64,000 nucleotides of DNA from Polytrichum commune (Eukaryota; Streptophyta; Polytrichopsida; Polytrichales; Polytrichaceae): NCBI GenBank assembly GCA_950295325.1, contig OX485805.1, positions 2,044,501 through 2,108,500 on the forward strand, read 5' to 3'. Position 1 is the first letter of the stretch, and the number at the start of each line of letters is the position of its first letter. Of this stretch, positions 11,513-23,555 are shown one piece after another. The translations under genes and the position numbers were made by a program. The notes under the pieces were generated by a model. That model saw only the letters and a program-made list of their open reading frames with translations. It made no database searches and was not told the DNA's origin.

Positions 11513-14500
11513 CTAGCGGAACTCTGCGCATTCTTGTGCAAGCTCAGCAAGCAACTCAGGAACAGACTTTGTCCCATGTACTACATTGTCTCTGGTGCGG
11601 ATGTTCACCTGCACAGACAACACAATCAACACCATCACTTAAGAGTTGTTACCCAATCTCCCAAGGCATACATTAGAGATGACCATTGCTTACCTACAGG
11701 GGTTCCCACTTCTGGTGATAGCTCGGAGGTAGTGTTGAAAATTTGATGAAGAGCAACCATTTTGAGTGCATTGTGAGAAAACTTGTCTCATTCAGCACCT
11801 CTTGGCATGCCCCAATGAGTTTGACCCTTAATGAACTGATATAGAATGTTGTTCACTCATTCAGACCTCAACATTACTTCCAAGCATGCACCCAAAAATT
11901 ACTGACCATAGAAGGCATAGTGTGCAAAAGAACCAACTCCAGACCAGAAGTCAGGTTGAGTTAAAGGATAGCTCTCCTGGTCTTAGATTTAATCAACCAT
12001 ATCAACCACAGGATGTGCTAGAGCAAATTAAGCTCAGGATACACTACTGCAAATTTGAGCTATTGAACCAAAAAACGCACTAGTTGCAGTTGAACTTGCA
12101 CTGACATGTTGATAGTTGCCCATAGTGAGCAAGGAAAATGACTCCCGAGTAGGTTAATCACCAGAACAATCAGTTAACTGGGAAATAGGATGCGGCTGTG
12201 AGCACACATCTAAGAGAGCAACCTCCTCCGTTGCACCAGTTACGGCACAAGTTTGTCACGACATGGACCCCTTGTTAGTTTTTCTTTTGCTGAATCTTTT
12301 TGGCATGGGAGAGGATACTACTTAGTGCTAATGACAATAGGTTCAAAAGCACTAGTAATAATTTCAAGAGGGGACCCAACATTTACATTGACCTCCATTC
12401 AATCTATTGAAGGTACTCATAAGCTTCTGAATTTCAAAAAACATTACATCCAAAGGCATGGAATAGCAACCCACCTGTTTTTTGCTCTCTTCTTCCTCTC
12501 CAACTACCAGGATGTAGTTAAATTGTGCCAACTGTGCCTCACGAACCTACACAGACGAGAGCAATAGCCAACAAGGAACTTTCTGAGTACTTTGATAATA
12601 TGATTGAATGATGGAGGCCATCTAACCACAATAATGAGGACAGGATAGGAAAATTGAAACGGACCTTCTTTTGCAACTTGCGGTCCGAAGTATCTGCCTC
12701 ACAATGGTAGCCAGCTGCATGAATGGTATCACGAACCTGAAATACCACTCCAGAGTTTAGAACCCTGTCATCTTTGTCACATGATCTTAACAGTAATTTC
12801 GCGACTGGAACTCTCAAATGCAGCATATAAATGTACAAATAGGATACACCAATGCACACTCCAATTGTCAGTGCAGAAAGCAATGTATGGACAGACCTCT
12901 TGTGCATATCGTGTAAATTTCTCTGAAACTGGGCAAACAATAACTTGACGTGGGCTCAGCCAGAATGGCCATTTGCCGGCATAGTGCTCAAGCAGAATAG
13001 CAAACATCCTTTCTACAGATCCAAGAATAGCTCGATGGATGATAACTGGTCTCTCTCTCTTGGCATCATCCTCGGTGGAAAAAGAAAGGTTGAACCGTAT
13101 TGGAAGCTGGAAGTCTAACTGCAATTGGAACACGGTTACACAACCCAATACATATCAGTACATGTGACATTCAAGAGCTAAAGAGGACAGATCAAAAAGG
13201 ACAACTGAAATTGAGGCACTGTACTGTGCGCTATCATCGAAGGGTACCACTTTTCTCTGAGAAGTCACTACCCCAGCAAAATGGAGATGAAAGAAAAAAA
13301 ATTCTAATTACCTGAATGGTTGCACATTGGAACTTTCTTTTCAGAGCATCAAAGACTGTAATGTCAATCTTTGGTCCATAGAAAGCACCGTCAGCTTCAT
13401 TTATCTGCATCCACAGGACCCATGAAGTTCTAAGATAGCTCAGCTTGGAGCAATACGCACACAAGCAGCCCAAAACAGTATGTCTGAGTGGTGGAAAAAC
13501 ATGAGGGAATAATGCTAGAAACGGGTGACAACAATAACAAAGAACATTTGAGTAGCAAGAAACCAACCTGCCAAGGTTTACCAAAGGAATTCAGAGCATT
13601 CTCAAGCGCTTTCTCCGCTCGATCCCATGTTTCAATTTCACCCAGGAACTTTTCTGGCCTCTGCAAAATAGAGAGAAAGAAAAGTTTTAATGCAAGCTAG
13701 GAGAATCAATTAGAGCTATAGATGCGTTGCAATACTGAAGGAATTTCCTGTGCTTGGAATATGGCCCTACAATTGGGATTGCCCATGTGTGGATCTCAGC
13801 AACGACTACACTAAATATGATATTTAGTGTCAGATGACATTAATGTCACTATGGTAAGTTTTCAGATGACACTTCTTATGAATAAGTGAACAAATACTAT
13901 CATGGATGATGGCTGCGTTCATCCAGTGGCCCAAAACCTATCTTCTGGTGTCAGCAACTTGTGATGAGATAGTCATGGATGACTGAAATTTGGATGAGTA
14001 ATCACTTGGTAAGTGACAACACTTGCAACACTGAAAATCTATAACCCCCAAAAAAATTTCCAAGGATAACAAATAATGTTGGGTAAACAATTAGTGTTGG
14101 TTACACTATACCGCAGTTTACAAATAGTATTGAACAAGACAAATGAAAATTGGTGACACTAAATATCATATTTAGTGTAGTCTCTCTCCTTGAAACTGCA
14201 GGAGACAAATCCAGAAAGAGATAAACTCAAGACTGTGATCACAGCATCCTGGTGAAAGAAGGCTTACAGTGGAAAGCTCCAAATCAAAAGTGAATCCAAA
14301 CACCTTGTAAGTGTACTCCAAAAAGTCCAGCGCTCCCTTGACTTCATCTGATATCTGGTCAGAGCAGTTACACAATGACAAGAGTGAGTGTGCCTTGAAA
14401 ATTCACAGACCACACAAGTATTAGGCCTTCTAACAGACAAGATCTACAGAATCATTGTTCAATCCCTGAGAGCTGGATGGGTGTGTTTGTTTAATATAAC

Positions 14501-17500
14501 ACTTCAATACATGAAGAGAAGAGGCCTCAGATCTTGGTGGTAGTTTCTTGTCACCTGGCCAAGGCCATTCAGAATGTAGCAGATAGTAGATTTCATCACA
14601 GGCCTCACATTCAAGAACTTCAGATTCATTGTGACTACTCTAGAAGAAAATCCTTAGTATCCTGAGTGATACTAAGGAGTGAGCATCAGAGCACATAAGT
14701 TTATTCCACAACAACCCACCAAATTACTGGGATGTGGTATACTAAACATCTCTTATTACCCACACGTTGAGATAAGGGTGGTATTTAGACATATTCAACA
14801 CATAATGCAATGATGACAAGCACTGTGAAGTCATATACCAGAGTACAAACAGACTGATACATGAACAATCCATGAACACCTTTCACAATAAAAACATATA
14901 CTGAAAAAATCAATACATGCTTGCTTGGTACATGCAGACTCCCATACTTGCACATGCCATCCAGAAACATGTAAGATTTCGAAGGTTTACCTGAGATTCC
15001 ATGCAAAATATATGTGCATCATCTTGCTGAAACCGTCTCACCCTGGTAAGACCAGAAAGGGCACCACTCATCTCATTCCGATGCAGAACACCGAAATCTG
15101 CTAGCCGCAAAGGTAGCTCTGAACCAAGACAAAAGCAATATCAATACAAATGAAGATTTTGCAATGGCATATTGACAAGGGTTGAGACTTAGCTAGATGA
15201 GTATGTTTAGCTCTTTGGTACATGAAGAGAAGTATGAAAGGCCTCAGATCTTGGTGGTAATTCTTGTCAATTGGCCAAGGCCATCCAAAATGTAGCAGAT
15301 AGTAGATTTCATCATAGGCCTCACATTCAAGAACTTCAGGTTCATTGTGACTACTCTAGCACCAAATTCACGAAAGTCTTTACTAGATCATCTCCACTAG
15401 GCTATTACACTTCCCATGTCCAAGTAAAATAGATTGGTATCACTAACCTCTGTAAGAGCGAACACGATGATCAAATATGAGACAATGACCAGGGCAGTTC
15501 ATTGGTTTCAATCCAAACTCCTGCTTCTCAACCTGACCACCAGCAAAACATATAAATTATACAGTTGGATGTTCTTACAATACATTACCACTCACAAAGA
15601 TAGGGGATTTGCTGTCAGAGACTTCAGTACATTGCATCTAACCAACTTTCAGCATCTATGTCGACAACTTAATAGTTAGTACATACAAAGCAATGCCTCC
15701 TTAAGGGACCTTAGAACACTTCAGCGCTGTTCAGTCAAGACCTGGTACTACGAAAACAAATTATGATGAGATAGATTAAGCAGTAAATAATTACTGAGAC
15801 ACAATGAACATTAAAGAAGATGTGGCAAACCTCAAAAGTAAACATATTTTCTTTGTAGTTGGCAGCATGACCAGATGTTTCCCATAGCTGCATGTTGAAC
15901 ATGTTGGGAGAAACAACCTGTGAACACCACATCACCCTTCTGTCAGTAAAGCCTCCACATGTAGACTACTAAGATGGGGTCATCAGAAAGCCCTGCATGT
16001 GACAACAAATGTCATAGACATGCATAGATCAACCAAGAATTAGATGAAAAATTTGTGGAGTGGACAAAAGAGTGAAAGCTTGAATATTTGCACCTCTTCA
16101 TAACCTCTTTTCTTGTATTCTTCCCTGATAAATGATTGCAGCTTGTTGTAGATCCTTGCCCCATGCGGTAAAAAGAAACAGCTCCCTGGACTGATACATT
16201 CAGCATAGTGAAAAATAATGAGTATACACTCAAGTCACTGATGAATAAGCCCGCTGCAATTTTGAGAACGAATCTCACCAACATGTGGTGCATGCAAACG
16301 ATTGTCAGACCATGACGTCACCTCAAATCATGAAAGAAGAAAAGCTCTTGCTGTTGACCAAGCCTCCGATGATCCCGTTTCTTTGCTTCCTCCAGGTTGT
16401 GGAGGTATTCCTGCAAATTTACAATTGATATCACCCATTAGGTGAATGGTGGTTTACAACTTGTGAGCCATGTAACAGTGCCCCAAACATAGACAGCTCA
16501 TTCCAAAATACCTTACCTTATTATTATGGTACAAAACACAATGTTTGAAAGAGACAAATTTTGACTATTTTCTGACTGTTCTGCTGGTCCTAAGCATACC
16601 TTGAGCTTTTTGCTGTCAGGATACGAGATTCCATAAACTCGCTGCAAGCTCTCTCGATCTGCTCTTCCTCTCCAATAAGATGCTGATGCCTGGAAAGTAC
16701 CAACAACATTGACAGGTTGAGGTGGATACTCTACTGATATGCAGATAAAGTAACAAGACAATCATTCACAATATTGGTAGAGAACATCTAGCAGTGACTC
16801 ACAAGATTGATTAGAAATATATAGCTGCTGCATCAACTCACCCTCAAACATGAGAAGGCCTTCACATGACCTGTGCTTGGGATATGCGGTCCACGGCACA
16901 AGTCCACAAGAGGTCCACATCTGTACACAGTGATGGTCTTATCCTCTGGTAACTCATTTATGATCTCAACCTGCAGTTCAGAGGGAGTTTTGTTCAATGT
17001 CGTGTCTCCTTCCAAGACATATCAATGTTGATATAAGCCTCTCTCTATCAACATAGAGGATCGTTCTTCAATATACAAGCAAGATAGACCAACATATAAT
17101 GCCAAAATCCATTCTCAGCAGCAAATTACCTTGAAGGGGTTCTCAGCAAAAAACTCCAGAGCTTGTTGCCGTGTGACCTCAATGCGCTCAAAAGGTTGCT
17201 TTTCCTGTGCATTCACCATAGTAATCATTTCAGTACTAAATTTGTATGGAACAAGGAAAATCAACTAACACATCTTCAAAAGTAAGGAAGACAATCTAGC
17301 AACAAATGAGGATGAAAGAGAGGGAGAACCTTCACAGCCTTATTTGCCTGCCCTTGGATCTTTTCAAAGTCATCTTTCTCTGTCAAAGTAAGTCCATTGT
17401 AAAATGCATCATAGTAGAACCCCTGGAAAACCACAACCAATTGATAAACAGGAAATCAGTTAACAACAGCAAAAGCTTGCCAATTGAGCAGATTATATAC

Positions 17501-18598
17501 TCACAAACTTTCAGCAACACCATCATGGGACGCACAGATGAATTTGCAACAGAACAAGCAAGGAGAAAGAAGACCACAGAAATAAGCAATGACAAAAATT
17601 AAGGATATGTCGGGTACTACAACAGACTTAAACTGGAACAAATTTGACAAACACACCTCTCCTCTTGTGGTGCAAGGTCCGATACAAAGCTTACATCCAT
17701 AAGCCATCTCCAAAGACTGCATCAAGAATTAAAACTGAATGGATCAAAATACATTTGCAGCTTCATACGACAGCAGCGTTACCGAATTGTACAATAAATA
17801 TCTGTGATAAGCAAAGAAGCAGAGCGGAATTCTTATTAACTTGCTCAAAATATTGAAACTACCATGACAATGAAACTATGAAGACTCCCGAAGTATGGAT
17901 ATCAAATGAAAACAAGAGGGAGGGACACAAAATAGCTGTGAAGAAAATACCAGGCAAAGTTTCAGAGTCATTCTCAGACCTGGCCAAGGATGTGAGCGCT
18001 AGAATGCCAGAATGTGTCACGACCCTTGTCCGTATCAAAGTTGAAGATCGCAAGCTTGCAATCTTCTTCAAGAGGCCTTGTCATATCCCATAATACGCCA
18101 TTCACCTGCAACCTTAATAACTCAGCAGAATGCTTTGGACAACGAAATCTTTTACCAATGACTGTTTCAACCAATTATCTCGTTCAAAGACTAAATCGCA
18201 TAAGCAGGCACCACATGATACCTCTGCAATTAGGGCATTGTTCGCAAGGCCTTGAGAAATCTCTTTGGCAATGTCCATAGGCGATGTCAGCCATTTCTTT
18301 CCTTCCCTCACAGCACCATCGGGCATAGTTATTCTGCATGGACAGAAATATTATCATCATCAACACCTGATCGCAATTATTAAATTTATCATGCAGACCC
18401 CTGATCAGTTGTCAAGAATCCCACTCAAGGTTCATGGAAAGCCAGAACTGGAACGTACTTGATAGGCTCCCCTCCTTTGGCTTCCCGAGCTTCCTTTTGC
18501 TCTGCCTGCAACTTCTGAAACAACGCAATTCGCTTCTTCTGAACCTCCTCCATGGCTGGCTCCTTGCTGCTCAAACTCAATGCGCTAAGCGCCTCCAT
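11513..18598 (-). CDS. ThrRS: Threonyl-tRNA synthetase, 20 exons, 681 aa
   Basis: Class II synthetase that charges tRNA-Thr with threonine. Exons in transcript order: 18598-18459, 18333-18222, 18105-17980, 17716-17657, 17422-17330, 17204-17130, 16970-16842, 16689-16600, 16410-16322, 16190-16094, 15917-15831, 15532-15448, 15118-14991, 14354-14268, 13660-13568, 13404-13312, 13118-12897, 12736-12665, 12546-12475, 11608-11513. All junctions are GT-AG and the joined frame is uninterrupted (2046 nt with stop TAG). Domains: TGS (about 45-107); editing domain with HSSAH (118-122) and CRGPH (227-231); catalytic core with motif 2 HRNE (407-410) and zinc ligands C379 (MNCPGH), H430 (DDAH) and H556 (IHRA); anticodon-binding domain from about 575 to the end. 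The ATG at 18598 has G at -3 and +4. No upstream in-frame ATG or transit peptide is visible, so the encoded form is probably cytosolic. The family match is certain by motif; small boundary errors are possible. Confidence 0.97.
13806..14180. mobile_element. CTACACTA-type MITE inside a ThrRS intron
   Basis: The 375-bp element starts CTACACTAAATATGATATTT and ends AAATATCATATTTAGTGTAG, so each end is itself a palindrome as well as part of a terminal inverted repeat. It sits in the 13,661-14,267 intron between exons 14 and 15, clear of the splice sites. The interior matches 25,005-25,393 in reverse orientation. No coding capacity. Confidence 0.85.
14499..14650. repeat. Duplicated intronic segment, copy 1 (ThrRS intron 13)
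   Basis: About 150 bp (landmark CCTCAGATCTTGGTGG at 14,525) aligns closely with 15,200-15,365 in the neighbouring intron. The two copies lie 717 bp apart and flank exon 13. Confidence 0.8.
15200..15365. repeat. Duplicated intronic segment, copy 2 (ThrRS intron 12)
   Basis: This is the partner of 14,499-14,650, with the landmark CCTCAGATCTTGGTGG at 15,242. It includes the shared TAGCAGATAGTAGATTTCAT and CTCACATTCAAGAACTTCAG segments. The exon between the copies is single. Confidence 0.8.
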
Positions 18599-18757
18599 CT
18601 CGCACGAAACTGACAACAAAAAATGGCAACGGATTCCTTGACAAGGTCGGGGTTTGGGGTGTAGGGTTTCGGAGTGGATTAGGGTTAGGGTTTTTGAGCC
18701 TAGCTGGGGAGGAGCAGCTACCGAGGAAGGAAGGAAGGAAGGAAGGAAGGTTATCAA
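18599..18757 (-). promoter_or_regulatory. ThrRS leader with telo-box sequence and GGAA/TTCC run
   Basis: The minus strand contains AAAAACCCTAACCCTAATCC at about 18,676-18,695, which includes the plant telo-box AAACCCTAA (18,685-18,693). Telo-boxes are known in promoters and leaders of plant ribosomal and translation genes, which suits a tRNA synthetase. A (GGAA)n run lies at 18,724-18,750. The ThrRS frame stays open through this stretch for 53 codons but has no ATG. Confidence 0.55.
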
Positions 18758-18759
18758 TT

Positions 18760-20756
18760 CAATGTGTTAAGAAGTTATGTGTAAGGTATGTGGGTGTTAT
18801 TTGGTTCATTTTTCATGTTCTCCCACTTCTTCCAAGTAGATATACACAACAAAACTCGTGTTGCATTAGCAAATGTACCATGAAACATTTGTCAAATTCT
18901 CAAAACTTTTCCTAATATCTTATAAGTTTCTCATTCAAAATGTCGTCGATTGATCACTTTCATTCTGCATTCTCAAAATGTGTTTAGAATTTCAAGATTT
19001 CATTAAGCATTTATCATAAATTCATGAGAAAAACCTTTCTAGGTTCATATGTTAATATCATGGTATTTGTAGTTTTAAGCAGGTTTGGTTTCATAACAAT
19101 GCCCAACAATGTGGGCCCTCATAATGTAATTGTGGGATGTTGAGAGCTCGATCTAAATCTAAATCTCCATCCGCAAATTTTCGAGCATCCGATTGTTGGA
19201 GCGTGTGGGATGTTGAGATGGTGAGGATGAGGTATGCTTAAGTTATGACTATGACCAACGAGACTTTACTAGTTTGGAACCTACATGACTTTGATTTATA
19301 CCTTTTTGGCATCACATGTGGCATTTTTATATTGTTAAAGCTTTTGATATTTAAAAAACAAGAGGAGAGTGGATGACAAGCCAAAGGAGTGCCAAATCAC
19401 CTACCTACTCAAAATGGTTACCAATCATAACTAATCAACCCGTGGATATATATAATTTGACAATTGTGTATGATATCTTGTCTCCGTGAATGAAAACATG
19501 TGACAAGTTTCAATGGTCTTTCTACATTTCAATTGAGTGAATTATGCACTTTTGCACTCTAATCATGTATTGTTTTCATGCACTTTACTTGATTTGGTTA
19601 TAATCGGTTTTGGAGTTAATTATAACATAACTTTACTAAGCCTTGTGCTCCCTCGCCCTTTATAAAATAAAAGAGGTGTCCATGTTCCATGGGACCTTGC
19701 CACAGTCCTATAGCTTAAGTTGTTGTTTATTGAGACTCACATCATTCTAATATCAGTCGTTGGTCCTTAGCCATGATATGTGTTTTCATGTCTAGGGTAT
19801 TAATTGGCATAGTAATGTTATAAATCGAGCTTGTAATCATCTCATTCATCCACAATATGTTTTTTCTCCATTTTACTTTCATAATCGGCATCGTTCACCT
19901 TATATAATGATTCTTGAACAATTTTGTTAGGAGATATCCAAATGTGTATATAAAGATCATTGAATGGATAAGTGTGCTTTAAGCCTCTGGAACATGGACA
20001 CGTCCTTGGTAACTTCAGAAAGTCCTTGAGGGTTTAAGGGCTTAAGGTAGTATTGTGAATTTAGGGTTTGGTACAAGGGAGGTAATTGAAATATGGTGGG
20101 ATGTAACTGTCGTTTACGAGCGTACCTCTCGTTCATTCAACATAAAACCCTTGAAACAACAACATGCAACCCAGATGTTACTTTTTGAGTTAACATGAAA
20201 CTCGAATTAGCTTCAAAAATCCTTAATTAGTCTATTGAAGGTTATTGCAAATGAGTCAACAATAAATCTTCAGTGGGTCAAGTTTGTTTTATTTTGGATG
20301 GATGAGAGATACGCTTGTATACAACAAATTTCTCTCTCTTTCAAACATAATGAAATTGGGATTCATTGAACTCAAGTGTACGTATTATGTTGGAGATATA
20401 CAATGTACATAGAATATTCGATAGTATATTCTATTCAAATGATGGGCACATGTTTTTAGGTCGAGTTGGAGTGTAGGAGACCACTTCCAAGGTTAGATTT
20501 AAATCATTATTGTGGAGGTAGACGTTGCACAACAATGTCATCCATACACAACACATTGGGTAGTGTAGTTAATGAAAGTTCCAACGTCCAAGTGCATTGA
20601 TCAAACAAACAAACAAACAAATAACAAACATCATGCAATCCGACATGAATTTGAGGATGTTGGCCCTGCCTTGCTCAAGAATCCTTTTGGTGCAAGGTGG
20701 GGTTTAGTGTCTACGTTGCAGTGGGCGGGCTCTTGGTTTTTAATCTACCTACCTAG
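18760..20756. other. AT-rich intergenic DNA upstream of ThrRS
   Basis: This is the ThrRS promoter flank followed by gene-free DNA. Nothing else is supported. Confidence 0.5.
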
Positions 20757-20875
20757 TTTTTTTTTTAATCAAGTAGAGAGAAGATTTCACAATGGGAATC
20801 AAACTGCCAACCACTCCATTCAACAATAGGTACCTCTCCACTATCACCCAGTAGTTTAGGGTGATCTCCGACATA
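20757..20875 (-). mobile_element. tRNA-like SINE candidate, copy 1
   Basis: Read on the minus strand: CTAAACTACTGGGTGATAG (box-A-like TGGGTGATAGTGG), about 40 bp later GCAGTTTGATTCCC (box-B-like, close to GGTTCGATTCC), then CTTCTCTCTACTTGATT and an A-run at the 3' end (T-run at 20,757-20,766 on plus). The same order occurs at 26,225-26,365 and 43,333-43,556. The family assignment is my inference from these internal promoter-like boxes. Confidence 0.55.
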
Positions 20876-21378
20876 CCAAACAAATAATTTACCATCTTTA
20901 TGAAGTAAATTAGCAAGGGATTGCTATTATTAACAACAATTGTTTTTTTTCTCTTAAGTATCATAACGACAAAATCAACTAAAATCTAAATTGAACCTCC
21001 GTTACAAGGTGGTTGCAAGATATGAAATATATGCATTTGGCATGCTTTGTTATTTGATGAATCGAAGTTGGACAACAAGGAAAATTGGATTTGTAGACAA
21101 CTGTAACATGTGGACTTTGAAAAGGCACGTAATGTACAATTTGTGATTTTGATTTTTAGTATTTTTGTATTTGCAAACACCAAGATATAAGTATGAAAAA
21201 TTTAATAAGGGCCACTTTTACACATGGATCAAGAGCCATGACTGTTAAGTTCTAAGGGTGCTTGAAAATCAATCATTTAGAGGCCATATAGTGGAAGGAG
21301 ACGTTCGATTTTATAATGGATGGGCCCTCAAGCTTAGTGTAAGTGAAAACGAACCATGTTGAGAGGCCAAAACATATT
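20876..21378. other. Intergenic DNA, possible repeat remnants
   Basis: A GGGCCACTTTTACAC motif after TAA at about 21,210 resembles the ends of the elements with TTA target-site duplications, but no matching right end is evident. Confidence 0.35.
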
Positions 21379-22008
21379 CTATGGATAATTCATAATAGTA
21401 ACCCATAATTCTATGGATAAACCATGATATGTAACTTCTTGCCTTATGAAAGTATGATGTTTTTGCACCATAATCCTCTTGTTGTCATATAGGACGTCAT
21501 GTAAGTTTTTTTCATTCATTTGAGGTTTGGGTCTATGAAGGTCTAGTTTTAAGTGAGTTTGGCCTGTCTCCGGCTTCCCTAACGAACATAAAACTTGTAT
21601 GGTGATGGGTCCCACTATAACAATTGTATATTGATTGGTTTGACCATGAATAATAGGCATGATTTCATATACCTTTGAGGGCATCCCTTGGAAAGATATA
21701 TTGGTCACAATATCCGGAAGGTTTTCGGGTACAATTGGTCAAAATCCTAGTGTTTCCAAGTCCAACCGGTTCCATGTTGTGATAATTTGGTTTATCTTCA
21801 CTAATTTGAGGTATATCTCATGTATTCCTCTAGAACGTTCGGGAATGTTCTTGAAGTCTTGAACTTCAACCGTATATTTCTCAAACTCAACCGGTTCATT
21901 TGTAACTAACGGTTGGTTCTCCCCATTCATTGATTGGTGAAGCCTTTTGTTTATAGTTGTTCTAGTACTTTGGAGTGTGCCCTTGTGGAAATTGTCTTCC
22001 TCCACCAC
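21379..22008 (-). pseudogene. Degraded unknown reading frame, 210 codons, one TGA
   Basis: One minus-strand frame runs from 22,008 to a stop at 21,379 and is broken by a single TGA at about 21,739. It has no ATG at its upstream end, where it emerges from a stop and a possible acceptor (TTGATTTAG). It reads as ordinary soluble protein sequence on both sides of the TGA (…VEFEKYTVEVQDFKNI… and …YTIVIVGPITIQVLCSLG…), which is unusual for random AT-rich DNA. I recognise no domain. It is probably a relic of a transposon or captured gene. Confidence 0.35.
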
Positions 22009-22187
22009 CCTCCCCTAAATCAATGAGATTGCAATGGGAATGATGGTATCCCAATGGAGACCCCATGGTGTACATTGGACCCTACCCCCCCCCCCCACCA
22101 CCCCCACCACACTCCACTCACATGCACAAGTATTCAACACTTTCGACAAGTTTTTGTGTTTTTATATGTTAGAGGGAGTCGGACCTT

Positions 22188-22334
22188 CATAACATTATTC
22201 AGATCCATAACAATGTTTTGTGGGACTGACAATATTCTATAGAATATTCCCAACATTTAGATTGAATGTGGAGAATATTATGTGGAATATTGTCATTCCC
22301 ACATAATATTATTATGGATTTGAATAATGTTATG
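22188..22334. mobile_element. Foldback MITE, CATAACATTATTCAGAT family, copy 1
   Basis: A 147-bp near-perfect foldback. It begins CATAACATTATTCAGATCCA and ends with the complement (…TGAATAATGTTATG). It contains TTTTGTGGGACTGACAATAT and its partner ATATTGTCATTCCCACA. A second copy lies at 62,492-62,658. Confidence 0.85.
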
Positions 22335-22469
22335 TTTCCATCAATTTATTATCATCTTTTCTAATATCACGGTCCCCTTTCATTCAATAGTGTGTTTGTG
22401 TTAATGGGTAAAGTGGTGATGATTGGACCTCTTCCATGACTCGTATGAGTATGTGAGCAACATTGTGGA

Positions 22470-22840
22470 CTCATGGTAGGTTGGGTAGAAATTAATTTTA
22501 AATGACTATGCCTAATTTATTGGGAAATTGTTGGGCTAGATGACCTAAATGAAAGAGAAAAGTAATTATCAAAATGCCTAAAGCTTAGGAAATTCTTCAA
22601 TCCTCTCAAGGCAATCTCTCTCAACTTGGGCATTCTTCATTTCAATATCACTTACAACGCTCAATAATCTCTCATCTTATCAATAGGATGGAACCTATGA
22701 TTGATTTGCCTCTAGCTCTTAGCCATGCTCATAAATTTTCAAACAACCTCTACCCAACATGAACACAAAATGACGTAAAACATTATTCACAACCCTGATT
22801 AGCACATTGAGATGGCTTAGCCTATAGTCTCAAGGCTAAC
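22470..22840. repeat. Direct repeat pair, left copy
   Basis: About 370 bp aligns at roughly 75-80% by eye with 23,192-23,555. Shared blocks include GGCAATCTCTCTCAACT and GATTGATTTGCCTCT. The copies are offset by 715 bp with about 350 bp between them. Confidence 0.8.
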
Positions 22841-23191
22841 ATCGTGTACTTACTCGTCATGAATGAATGAAAAGTAAGTCATAATACATGGAGTTGAATG
22901 TAGGATACGTGCCTAAACGAGGATATACACATATACGCATTTGCCTAAATTTTCATAATGCTTTTGCACACCACCTAAGCCTTCTTTGGAGTTAATCTAT
23001 TCTTGGGAAAATTTTGCCTAACTTGCTATTAGCCTATGGTAATCTAAGAGTTTATTTACACCGAGTTAGTTGCCCAATGAACTCTGCATGGAAGGAGACC
23101 TTGCATTTTGGTAAAGTTAACTCCTACAAGTATGAGTTGCTATGTATGCAAGCATTGACATTTATATGAAAATGCATTACCGTAGGCTGAT

Positions 23192-23555
23192 AGCAGGTTG
23201 GGCATAAAATAAATTAAAATAACAATGCCTATATTTTTGGAAATTATTGGACTAATTGGTCTAAATGAAAGGAAACATAATCATCAAAATACCTAAATTG
23301 TAGGAAATTATGTAATCTTCCAAAGGCAATCTCTCTCAACTCTAGAACTCAAAACTTCAATATCACTTGCAAAGCTCGATAATCTCTTATCCTTGTCAAT
23401 GGGATGGAACATAAAATTGATTTGCCTCTGGCTCTTAGCCATACTTGCATTTCTTAAACAACCTCTACCAAACATGAGCACAAAATGATAGATTATGATG
23501 TTCACAACCCTAACTAGCAGACTAAGACGACTTAACCTAAACCCTCAAGGCCAAG
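23192..23555. repeat. Direct repeat pair, right copy
   Basis: This is the partner of 22,470-22,840 in the same orientation. The length and spacing could fit a miniature LTR (TRIM) element, but I see no clear TG…CA ends or primer-binding site. Confidence 0.75.

Noticed and set aside
18599-18757. An in-frame 53-codon N-terminal extension of ThrRS that could be an organelle transit peptide
   Set aside because: The open stretch begins at a TTG after a stop and has no ATG. Its sequence is telo-box rich, as expected for a leader. Dual targeting by an alternative AUG, known for Arabidopsis ThrRS, is not supported by this exon.
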